From: an uncultured Bacilli bacterium
GTDB taxonomy: Bacteria; Bacillota_I; Bacilli_A; RF39; UBA660
Direction: 5' to 3'
NCBI GenBank assembly: GCA_947624125.1
Contig: CANQIY010000065.1
Span: 1-5,435 of the forward strand
DNA length: 5,435 nt
The notes under the pieces were generated by a model. The model did no database searches. It was given only the letters and a program-made list of their open reading frames with translations, and was not told the origin of the DNA. Position numbers and translations under genes: made by a program. Position 1 is the stretch's first letter; every line of letters starts with the position of its first letter. Below, piece by piece: positions 1 to 5,420 of this stretch.

Positions 1-240
1 TGGATACACTTATCTCAAAATAATACAAATTCCAAAGAAAATATTGAAATTACTATGACCAGAGTAGGATGGGGTATAAATTATGGTGATTTAACTTGTT
101 TTGCTATTTATAATACTGGAGATGCTCGTGCTCACATATTAAATAACAAAGCCTCTATTCGCCCTGTCTTTTATTTAAAAAATAATCTAAAATTAATAGA
201 TGGTAAAGGAACAATAGATGAACCTTTTATAATTAATTAG
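1..240 (+). CDS. C-terminal end of an unrecognised, possibly surface-associated protein (5' partial)
   Basis: The reading frame is open from base 1 and ends at TAG 238-240, so only the last 79 residues are visible and the true start lies outside the window. An internal ATG at 55 has no ribosome site and should not be taken as the start. The tail reads SIRPVFYLKNNLKLIDGKGT, then ends in DEPFIIN. From memory, tails of the form 'RPV-x-LK-x-N-x-K-(6-8)-GTxxxPyxi' close many long secreted or prepilin-like proteins of gut Bacilli and Clostridia of unknown function. The early residues WIHLSQNN resemble the 'W-x-L-S' stretch that precedes that tail. No membrane segment, sorting signal or catalytic motif is visible in this fragment. 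A surface role is inference only. The thymidine kinase gene downstream has its own promoter, so the two are probably not functionally linked. Confidence 0.7.
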   Translation, partial: WIHLSQNNTNSKENIEITMTRVGWGINYGDLTCFAIYNTGDARAHILNNKASIRPVFYLKNNLKLIDGKGTIDEPFIIN

Positions 241-257
241 TAAATTACTTATTTTTC

Positions 258-286
258 TTGTTAGTTTAGAAATTTTATTTTATACT
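258..286 (+). promoter_or_regulatory. Sigma-A-like promoter for the thymidine kinase gene
   Basis: A -35 box TTGTTA (258-263) and a -10 box TATACT (281-286) are separated by 17 bases. Transcription would start near 292-294, directly at the ribosome site, so the leader would be only about 13 bases long. In AT-rich DNA such boxes arise by chance, but the spacing is ideal and the position fits. Confidence 0.55.
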
Positions 287-292
287 ATAGTT

Positions 293-300
293 AAGGGTGA
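293..300 (+). promoter_or_regulatory. Ribosome binding site that decides the tdk start
   Basis: AAGGGTGA matches the anti-Shine-Dalgarno complement AAGGAGGTGA with a two-base gap and ends 5 bases before ATG 306. The in-frame GTG at 297 lies inside this site and would have no spacing from it. ATG 306 is therefore the better start. Confidence 0.7.
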
Positions 301-305
301 GTAAT

Positions 306-947
306 ATGGCTGAGATGATTTTTAAATATAGTGCAATGAATGGGGGAAAAACATTAAATATTTTACAAACTGCTCATAGTTATGAAGAAAAGAATTTTAA
401 ATATGTAATCGTAAAATCGATAAAAGATACTAAGGGTCAAAAAAATATTGTTTCAAGAATAGGAATAGAAAAAGAAGTAGATATTCTTCTTAAAGAAAAT
501 GAGTCCCTTTTAACAGATAAGAATTATAAAATTTATTATACAGCAAAAGTTATATTAGTTGATGAAGTTGAACTTTTAAATGAAAAGCAAATTAAAGAAT
601 TGTGGACAATTGCCCATTTAATTAATGTTCCCGTAATCTGTTATGGTTTAAAAAGTAATTTTAAAGGTGATATTTTTAGTAATGGCATTGCTCAAATTTT
701 TGCAATGGCTGACCATATTGAAGAAATTGGCAGTAGTAGTTTATGTTCATGTGGAAAGAAAGCTATATTTAATGCAAGAAAAGAAAATGATAAATTTACA
801 GATGTCGGTCCCGATATAATTATTGATGATGGAAATAATAAAAATTATGAGTATGTTTCCCTATGTTCTGACTGTTATTTAAAGTATGTCAAAATCAATA
901 GTATAGAAGCCCAAAATTTAGCAAAATTAGTTGCGAAAATTAAGTAG
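306..947 (+). CDS. tdk: Thymidine kinase, TK1 type, with altered active-site positions
   Basis: The cytosolic enzyme phosphorylates thymidine to dTMP with ATP (pyrimidine salvage). The product is 213 residues from ATG 306, close to the family's roughly 190-215, and by eye resembles the E. coli-type branch. The P-loop is YSAMNGGKT (8-16). KDTKG (40-44) sits where the family has D-x-R. Walker B with the catalytic Glu is VDEVELL (85-91). CYGLKSNFKGDIF (112-124) matches the nucleoside-binding stretch. The zinc-site cysteines are C147 and C149 (CSCGKKA) and C187 and C190 (CSDC). The thymidine-covering lasso lies at about 155-185. Oddities: the usual DE-x-QF reads DEVEL, Arg of D-x-R is Lys, and the lasso reads IDDGNNKNYEYV where E. 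coli has IGGNERYV. The family assignment is secure; unimpaired thymidine specificity is less so. A start at GTG 297 would add three residues but lacks a spaced ribosome site. Confidence 0.9.
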   Translation: MAEMIFKYSAMNGGKTLNILQTAHSYEEKNFKYVIVKSIKDTKGQKNIVSRIGIEKEVDILLKENESLLTDKNYKIYYTAKVILVDEVELLNEKQIKELWTIAHLINVPVICYGLKSNFKGDIFSNGIAQIFAMADHIEEIGSSSLCSCGKKAIFNARKENDKFTDVGPDIIIDDGNNKNYEYVSLCSDCYLKYVKINSIEAQNLAKLVAKIK

Positions 948-1002
948 TTAATATATAATTTTATTTATAAAGCGATGAATAGTCTTTAAAAAATGCTAAA
1001 TT

Positions 1003-1066
1003 CTTCTAGATATAAATAAGGTTGAAATGAAAAAGACTCATCCTTATAATACTAGAAGTTTTTTTT
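1003..1066 (+). terminator. Intrinsic terminator between tdk and glyS
   Basis: The outer stem CTTCTAG (1003-1009) pairs with CTAGAAG (1052-1058) and is followed at once by eight T (1059-1066). Inside it, ATAAGG (1016-1021) pairs with CCTTAT (1042-1047), and TGA (1023-1025) with TCA (1038-1040). The result is a long interrupted hairpin. It would end transcripts arriving from tdk. RNA started at the glyS promoter inside it would lack most of the hairpin, so it should not stop glyS's own transcript. Confidence 0.6.
1022..1050 (+). promoter_or_regulatory. Near-consensus sigma-A promoter for glyS, nested in the terminator
   Basis: The -35 box TTGAAA (1022-1027) and a perfect -10 box TATAAT (1045-1050) are 17 bases apart. 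The predicted start is near 1056-1058, giving a leader of about 25 bases with AGAGGA (1072-1077) as ribosome site. It overlaps the inner arms of the terminator hairpin. This is the best-matching promoter in the window. Confidence 0.7.
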
Positions 1067-1082
1067 AGAAAAGAGGAATTGT

Positions 1083-2459
1083 ATGGAAAAAGTAACAATG
1101 GAAGAATTAGTTAATTATTGTAAATCTTATGGTTTTATATACCAAGGCAGTGAAATTTATGGAGGTCTTGCGAATGCCTGGGATTATGGACCTTTAGGAG
1201 CTTTATTAAAACAAAATATCAAAAATATTTGGTGGAAAAAGTTTGTGCAAGAATGTTCCTTTAATTATGGTCTTGATTCCGCTATTTTGATGAATCCCAA
1301 AGTTTGGGTTGCATCCGGTCATGTTGCCTCTTTTGCGGACCCCTTAATCGACTGCAAAAAATGTAAATCTCGTTTTAGAGCTGACAAATTAATTGAAGAT
1401 GCTACAAAAGGCGAAGTAAGTGGTGATGGCTTAAGTAATAAAGAATTAATAAGTATTATTAAAGATAAGAATATCGTATGTCCTAAATGTGGTAGTAGTG
1501 AATTTACGGATATTCGTAATTTTAATTTATTATTTGAAACATACCAAGGGGTAACAGAAGATGCAAAAGATAAAATATATTTAAGAGGGGAAACAGCCCA
1601 AGGAATTTTTGTTAACTTTAAAAATGTCGAAAGAAGTATGCGTGCTAAAATTCCTTTTGGTATTGCCCAATATGGTAAAAGTTTTCGAAATGAAATAACA
1701 CCCGGCAATTTTATTTTTAGAACAAGAGAATTTGAACAAATGGAATTAGAATTTTTTTGCAAACCGGAAACTGATTTAGAATGGTTTGGTTTTTGGAAAA
1801 ATTATTGTTTGTCATTTTTAAAATTATTAGGAATAAAAGATGAAAATTTAAGACTTCGGGACCATGCTAAAGAAGAGCTTGCTTTTTATAGTAAAGCAAC
1901 AAGTGATATCGAATATAATTTCCCTTTTGGTTGGGGTGAATTATGGGGAATAGCTGATAGAACTGATTATGATTTAAAAGTTCATATGGAACATTCCAAT
2001 GAAGATTTAAGATACTTAGACCCAGAAACTAATCTTAAATATTTACCTTATGTTATTGAACCATCACTTGGAGTTGATAGATTGTTATTATGTATTTTAG
2101 CTGATGCTTATCATTTAGAAAAGTTAGAAGATGAAGAAAGATTAGTTTTAAAAATTCATCCGGCTTTAGCTCCGATAAAAGTGACTATATTACCTCTTGT
2201 TAAAAAATTACATGGCGAAAAAGCGGAAGACATTTACACTAAGTTAACAAAATATTTTAGTTGTAGTTATGATGAAGCGGGTAGTATTGGCAAAAGATAT
2301 CGTCGCTGCGATGCTATTGGAACGCCTTTTGTGGTGACGGTTGATGATAATACCCTTAATGATAACAAAGTTACCCTTCGTCTTCGTGATACAATGGAAC
2401 AAATAACACTTGATGTTGATGAAATAAAAGATTATATAGAGAGTAAAATACTCTTGTAA
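1083..2459 (+). CDS. glyS: Glycyl-tRNA synthetase, dimeric class II type
   Basis: Charges tRNA-Gly with glycine in the cytosol using ATP. At 458 residues it is a typical single-chain homodimeric (alpha2) enzyme, not the two-subunit GlyQ/GlyS form of many bacteria. The N-terminus has the GlyRS signature GSEIYGGLANAWDYGPLG (22-39). An insertion carries two cysteine pairs, C91/C94 and C133/C136 (CPKCG), likely binding zinc. Class II motif 2 spans FRNE (201-204) to RTREFEQMELEFF (213-225), and motif 3 is EPSLGVDR (326-333). The C-terminal anticodon-binding domain runs from about 358 (IHPALAPIKV) to the end, including DEAGSIGKRYRRCDAIGTPF (397-416). No key motif is missing. AGAGGA (1072-1077) ends 5 bases before ATG 1083, favouring it over the ATG at 1098. 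The gene appears to be transcribed alone from the promoter at 1022-1050. No T-box leader, common on Firmicute glycyl synthetase genes, is visible. Confidence 0.97.
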   Translation: MEKVTMEELVNYCKSYGFIYQGSEIYGGLANAWDYGPLGALLKQNIKNIWWKKFVQECSFNYGLDSAILMNPKVWVASGHVASFADPLIDCKKCKSRFRADKLIEDATKGEVSGDGLSNKELISIIKDKNIVCPKCGSSEFTDIRNFNLLFETYQGVTEDAKDKIYLRGETAQGIFVNFKNVERSMRAKIPFGIAQYGKSFRNEITPGNFIFRTREFEQMELEFFCKPETDLEWFGFWKNYCLSFLKLLGIKDENLRLRDHAKEELAFYSKATSDIEYNFPFGWGELWGIADRTDYDLKVHMEHSNEDLRYLDPETNLKYLPYVIEPSLGVDRLLLCILADAYHLEKLEDEERLVLKIHPALAPIKVTILPLVKKLHGEKAEDIYTKLTKYFSCSYDEAGSIGKRYRRCDAIGTPFVVTVDDNTLNDNKVTLRLRDTMEQITLDVDEIKDYIESKILL

Positions 2460-2472
2460 AAAGCAATAATTT

Positions 2473-2500
2473 TTGATAGAATAAAGTAGTAATTTATAAT
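2473..2500 (+). promoter_or_regulatory. Candidate promoter for sepF-divIVA
   Basis: TTGATA (2473-2478) and a perfect TATAAT (2495-2500) are 16 bases apart. The match is good, but a normal start 6-8 bases downstream would fall inside the ribosome site GGAGG (2505-2509). Either the start is unusually close to the -10 box or the true promoter lies further upstream. Confidence 0.45.
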
Positions 2501-2515
2501 AGATGGAGGAATATT

Positions 2516-2926
2516 ATGGCACTTAGTAAATTGAAAGGTTTATTTAAAGGCGATGAAGATTTAGAAACAATTGAAAATGATGATGACTATTATGCTGTTT
2601 CTGAAGCGGAAGCTTTAAAAGAGGCTGATAAAGTGGGTAATAAGATGATTTTATTAGAACCAAGGAGTTTTTCGGAAGCTCAAGCAATTGCAGACCATTT
2701 AAAAGCGCGCAATAGTGTTGTTGTTAATTTGAAAAGAGTTACCTCAGCTCAAGCTAAAAGAATTATTGATTTTCTAAGTGGATGTATTTATGCAATTGGT
2801 GGAAATATGCAAAAAATTGGGGTTGGGATTTATTTATGTACACCGAAAAATGTTAATGTTCAAGGTAAAATAACAGATGATAATGATAAAGCAAAAAGTG
2901 ACGCTGAAGACGAATTAGAATGGTAG
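2516..2926 (+). CDS. sepF: Cell division protein SepF, FtsZ membrane anchor
   Basis: SepF binds the membrane through an N-terminal amphipathic helix, polymerises into rings or arcs, and holds the FtsZ tail to align and tether the Z ring. The 136-residue product shows the family layout. A short amphipathic start MALSKLKGLF (1-10) leads to an acidic flexible linker (about 12-40). The folded SepF domain runs from MILLEPRSFSEAQAIADHL (44-62), through VVVNLKRV (68-75) and AKRIIDFLSG (80-89), to GGNMQKIGVGIYLCTPKNV (95-113). A charged tail ends in Trp136. It is slightly shorter than the B. subtilis protein (about 150 residues). GGAGG (2505-2509) sits 6 bases before the ATG. divIVA follows after 26 bases. 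In B. subtilis, ylmG and ylmH lie between sepF and divIVA; neither is here. Identity rests on clear domain similarity recalled by eye. Confidence 0.95.
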   Translation: MALSKLKGLFKGDEDLETIENDDDYYAVSEAEALKEADKVGNKMILLEPRSFSEAQAIADHLKARNSVVVNLKRVTSAQAKRIIDFLSGCIYAIGGNMQKIGVGIYLCTPKNVNVQGKITDDNDKAKSDAEDELEW

Positions 2927-2938
2927 TATAAAAGAAAC

Positions 2939-2947
2939 GGTTGTGAT
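2939..2947 (+). promoter_or_regulatory. Atypical ribosome binding site of divIVA
   Basis: GGTTGTGAT lacks a GGAGG core but resembles the 3' part of AAGGAGGTGAT and ends 5 bases before ATG 2953. A TGA in the same frame at 2944-2946 excludes any earlier in-frame start, so this site fixes the short N-terminus. Confidence 0.5.
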
Positions 2948-2952
2948 TTTTA

Positions 2953-3378
2953 ATGAGAAAATTTAATAATAGTTTTCCGGGTTATAATAAAAATGAAGTT
3001 AATTCTTTTGTCCAAAATGTAACAACTGAATATGAGAGTATGCTTAACAAATTAAAACTTAGGGATAAGCAAATTGAAGAATTAAGAAAAGAATTAGAGA
3101 GGTTTAAAAGTTTAGAAAATACTTTAAATAGAGCAATATTAATTGCGGAAGAGTCAACTCAAAATATTAAGAAAACAGCAATTGATGAATCAAAAGTAAT
3201 AATTGAAGAAGCAAGAAGAAATGCTTCAAGAATAATTAATAATGCTTTGATGAAGACGGAAAAACTAGAAATAGAAAGTGAAAATTTAAAAAGACAAGTA
3301 TCACAATATAAAAATAAATACCGTAATCTTTTAGAAACCCAATTAGATGAATTAGACCGTTTAGATATAGATAATTAA
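2953..3378 (+). CDS. divIVA: DivIVA-family curvature-sensing coiled-coil protein
   Basis: DivIVA proteins gather at negatively curved membrane (septa, poles) and recruit division or cell-wall factors. The 141-residue product has the N-terminal membrane-binding segment FNNSFPGYNKNEVNSFV (4-20), matching the family pattern F-x(3)-F-x-GY-x(3)-EV-x-x-F. A coiled coil follows at about 25-56. A second region, SLENTLNRAILIAEESTQNI (53-72) through ARRNASRIINNAL (87-99) to YKNKYRNLLETQLDEL (119-134), aligns well by eye with the B. subtilis C-terminal tetramerisation part. Compared with B. subtilis DivIVA (about 164 residues), roughly the first nine residues and the acidic tail are missing, and the conserved Phe-Arg-Gly reads Phe-Pro-Gly (8-10). 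It probably shares an mRNA with sepF, and a hairpin terminator begins at its stop codon. Confidence 0.92.
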   Translation: MRKFNNSFPGYNKNEVNSFVQNVTTEYESMLNKLKLRDKQIEELRKELERFKSLENTLNRAILIAEESTQNIKKTAIDESKVIIEEARRNASRIINNALMKTEKLEIESENLKRQVSQYKNKYRNLLETQLDELDRLDIDN

Positions 3379-3402
3379 AGTGCATTTTTATGACACTTTT
3401 TT
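3377..3402 (+). terminator. Short intrinsic terminator after divIVA
   Basis: AAAGTG (3377-3382) pairs with CACTTT (3394-3399), and CA/TG extends the stem past a bulged A at 3393. The T run covers 3397-3402. The left arm overlaps the divIVA stop codon. With a 6-8 bp, AT-rich stem, termination is probably partial, so some readthrough into cdsA is possible. Confidence 0.55.
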
Positions 3403-3403
3403 C

Positions 3404-3432
3404 TTTACTAAATATAAAAATAATAGTATACT
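3404..3432 (+). promoter_or_regulatory. Candidate promoter for cdsA-rseP
   Basis: TTTACT (3404-3409) and TATACT (3427-3432) are 17 bases apart, which would give a start near 3439 and a leader of about 24 bases. A second, perfect TATAAT at 3444-3449 has no good -35 box, and its start would fall in the ribosome site. Which one works cannot be told from sequence. Confidence 0.4.
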
Positions 3433-3462
3433 TTAAATAGGAATATAATATATGGAGGTTGT

Positions 3463-4248
3463 ATGAAAAAAAGAATTTTGAGTGCAGTAGTAGCTCTAGC
3501 TATTTTGATTCCATTAGTTCTTTTAGGAGGATATCCTCTAGCTTTTACAATTGGTATTTTAAGTGTTCTTGCTTATAAAGAAGTATTAGATTTAGAAAAG
3601 GCCCATGGTGATATTCCAAATGTTGTAAAAGTTTTAGGATTAATCAGTTTAGTATATTTAGTTTTAGGAAGTTATATGAATGAAACATTAAGCTATATAA
3701 AAAGTGCCAAAATTCTTTTACCATTATTATTAGTATTATCACCAACAGTTTTTTACCAAAAAAAATATTCGACTAATGATGCCTTTAATTTATTAGCATG
3801 GATATATTTAATAGGTATAGTTTTTAATTTTTTATTAATAATAAGAGGAATGAATTTAAATTTATTAATATATTTAATAAGTATATCCTTTATTACTGAT
3901 ACTTTTGCTTTTTCCATCGGGTCATTAATTGGAAAGAATAAAATGTGTCCAAAAATTAGTCCTCATAAATCATGGGAAGGGGCAATTGCTGGCCTTTTAG
4001 GAGGCTCTATTGTATCTTTGATAATATATGGTAATTTGATTAATACAATAACTTTAAATGTTGTTATTATGACGATTATATTATCAATTGTTGGGCAAAT
4101 TGGGGATTTAGTTTTTAGTAAAATAAAAAGGGATAATAAAATAAAAGATTTTTCTAATTTAATTCCGGGTCATGGGGGGATTTTAGACAGGTTAGATAGT
4201 TTATCGTTTGTAACAATAACTTATGTTTTATTACGAGCTATTTTATAA
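3463..4248 (+). CDS. cdsA: Phosphatidate cytidylyltransferase (CDP-diacylglycerol synthase)
   Basis: This membrane enzyme joins CTP and phosphatidic acid to give CDP-diacylglycerol and pyrophosphate, the branch point to phosphatidylglycerol and cardiolipin. The 261-residue product is of usual length and very hydrophobic, with about eight or nine membrane segments (for example 5-22, 56-72, 84-98, 110-128, 132-152, 174-191, 196-216, 246-261). The family signature is fully present at 219-245: SKIKR (219-223), KD (228-229), PGHGG (235-239), and DRLD (242-245). Other conserved parts are TDTFAFSIGSLIGKNK (145-160), SPHKSWEG (166-173) and GQIGDL (211-216). GGAGG (3454-3458) lies 4 bases before ATG 3463. 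rseP follows after 22 bases, suggesting one transcript. In B. subtilis uppS precedes cdsA and dxr follows it; neither is here. Confidence 0.96.
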   Translation: MKKRILSAVVALAILIPLVLLGGYPLAFTIGILSVLAYKEVLDLEKAHGDIPNVVKVLGLISLVYLVLGSYMNETLSYIKSAKILLPLLLVLSPTVFYQKKYSTNDAFNLLAWIYLIGIVFNFLLIIRGMNLNLLIYLISISFITDTFAFSIGSLIGKNKMCPKISPHKSWEGAIAGLLGGSIVSLIIYGNLINTITLNVVIMTIILSIVGQIGDLVFSKIKRDNKIKDFSNLIPGHGGILDRLDSLSFVTITYVLLRAIL

Positions 4249-4270
4249 ATTTTAGAAAGAGAGATTAAAC

Positions 4271-5350
4271 ATGTGGTTTTTAACATTATTATTATTTATA
4301 TTTATTTTAGGATTAATTGTTTTAGTTCATGAATTAGGTCATTTTTTATGGGCGAAAAAATTTGGTGTTTACATTTATGAATTTTCTATTGGCATGGGAC
4401 CAGTAATTTATACGAAAAAGGGAAAAGATGGGATTAATTATAATATTAGAGCTTTTCCTATTGGTGGTTTTGTTTCCATGGCCGGAGAAGTTTATGAAGA
4501 TGATGATGAAGTAAAGGAAAATGGTAAGAAAATTCCTAAGAATCGTTTTTTATGTAATAAACCTATTTGGCAAAGAATAATTGTTATGGCAGCAGGAGTA
4601 ATTAATAATTTTCTTTTAGCTCTTGTGTTATTATTTGCTTGGGCTTTAATATGGGGAAGTACTTCATTAGAACCTATTATTTCAAAAGTAGAAGATAATT
4701 CAGCCGTGTTAAATGCCGGCATCAAAGCTGGAGATAAAATCGTAGCTATTAATAATCATAAAGTAAATACATGGGATGAAGCACAAATTGTCTTATATTA
4801 TAAAAATGATGGTTATTATGAATTTAGAATAGAACATCCTGACGGTAAAGTTGAAGATTATAAAATTATGCCCAATGTTGTTAAAAATGAAGATGGAACT
4901 GAAACAAAAGTATTTGGAATTTATATGGAAGCTCAACCAACAAAAGGATTTTTGAACAAAATAGTTTATGCTTTTCAAAAGTTTTGGTCATTAATGTCTT
5001 CATTATGGCTTACTATTGCCGGACTTGTAACGGGTAAAATTTCGCTTGATGCTCTTTCCGGTCCAGTAGGTATTTATAATGTTGTTGGAACAGGCTTAAC
5101 AATGAAGTTTAATGAATGGGCTCAATATACAATGTATTTAGTTGCTTATCTTTCTATTAATGTTGGCTTTATTAATATTTTACCTTTCCCAGCCTTTGAT
5201 GGTGGTAGAATATTCTTCTTAATTATTGAAAAAATCAAAGGAAGTCCTGTTAATCAACAATTTGAAAATTGGTGTCATACAATTGGTTTTATTCTTTTAA
5301 TGATTTTAATTGTTTTAGTAACAATAAAAGATATTATTAGATTATTTTAA
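4271..5350 (+). CDS. rseP: Site-2 intramembrane zinc metalloprotease, RseP/RasP family
   Basis: Site-2 proteases cut membrane-embedded substrates (in B. subtilis RasP: anti-sigma factor RsiW, the division protein FtsL and signal-peptide remnants). The zinc and catalytic motif HELGH (20-24) lies in the first membrane segment (about 3-24). FSIGMGP (38-44) and YNIRAFPIGGFVSMAGE (57-73) follow, the usual membrane-associated region after HExxH. A second membrane segment lies at about 104-128. One PDZ domain covers about 135-205, with AGIKAGDKIVAIN (149-161). LSGPVGIYNVVG (262-273) and the third zinc ligand Asp310 in NILPFPAFDGGR (302-313) complete the active site, and the last membrane segment is about 336-352. 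At 359 residues it is shorter than B. subtilis RasP (about 420) but within the range of single-PDZ Clostridia-type proteins. A weak purine-rich ribosome site, AGAAAGAGAG (4254-4263), precedes ATG 4271 by 7 bases. The substrate cannot be inferred here. Confidence 0.95.
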   Translation: MWFLTLLLFIFILGLIVLVHELGHFLWAKKFGVYIYEFSIGMGPVIYTKKGKDGINYNIRAFPIGGFVSMAGEVYEDDDEVKENGKKIPKNRFLCNKPIWQRIIVMAAGVINNFLLALVLLFAWALIWGSTSLEPIISKVEDNSAVLNAGIKAGDKIVAINNHKVNTWDEAQIVLYYKNDGYYEFRIEHPDGKVEDYKIMPNVVKNEDGTETKVFGIYMEAQPTKGFLNKIVYAFQKFWSLMSSLWLTIAGLVTGKISLDALSGPVGIYNVVGTGLTMKFNEWAQYTMYLVAYLSINVGFINILPFPAFDGGRIFFLIIEKIKGSPVNQQFENWCHTIGFILLMILIVLVTIKDIIRLF

Positions 5351-5390
5351 GTAAGTGATGTTAAGATTTTTTGAAAATGTCAGTTTTTCG

Positions 5391-5407
5391 CATTTGCTAT
5401 GCAAATG
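5391..5407 (+). repeat. Perfect inverted repeat, possible operator or RNA hairpin
   Basis: CATTTGC (5391-5397), a TAT spacer, and GCAAATG (5401-5407) form a perfect 7+3+7 palindrome 40 bases after the rseP stop. No T run follows on either strand, so it is not a standard terminator. A poor promoter-like pair, TTGAAA (5371-5376) and TGCTAT (5395-5400) with 18 bases between, would place the palindrome over the -10 box, as an operator would. Its role is unknown. Confidence 0.5.
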
Positions 5408-5420
5408 AGTTAGTAAGAAC

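Noticed and set aside
239..257. Possible terminator after the first, partial gene (AGTA/TACT followed by TATTTTTC)
   Set aside because: The stem is only 4 AT-rich pairs, too weak to call.
297..305. GTG start for the thymidine kinase
   Set aside because: The GTG is part of the Shine-Dalgarno sequence serving ATG 306.
948..1082. T-box or glycine riboswitch before glyS
   Set aside because: No T-box core sequence or glycine aptamer-like elements are visible, and the predicted own leader is only about 25 bases.
1319..1762. Open frame of 147 codons on the - strand inside glyS
   Set aside because: It lies wholly within a strongly conserved gene, has no recognisable domain and reads as a low-complexity antisense shadow.
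2457..2494. Terminator after glyS
   Set aside because: There are T and A runs but no stem of useful length, so readthrough into sepF remains possible.
4492..4978. Two - strand open frames (4492-4725 and 4793-4978) inside rseP
   Set aside because: Both are antisense to conserved rseP coding sequence and show low-complexity Phe/Ile/Ser-rich translations with no family features.
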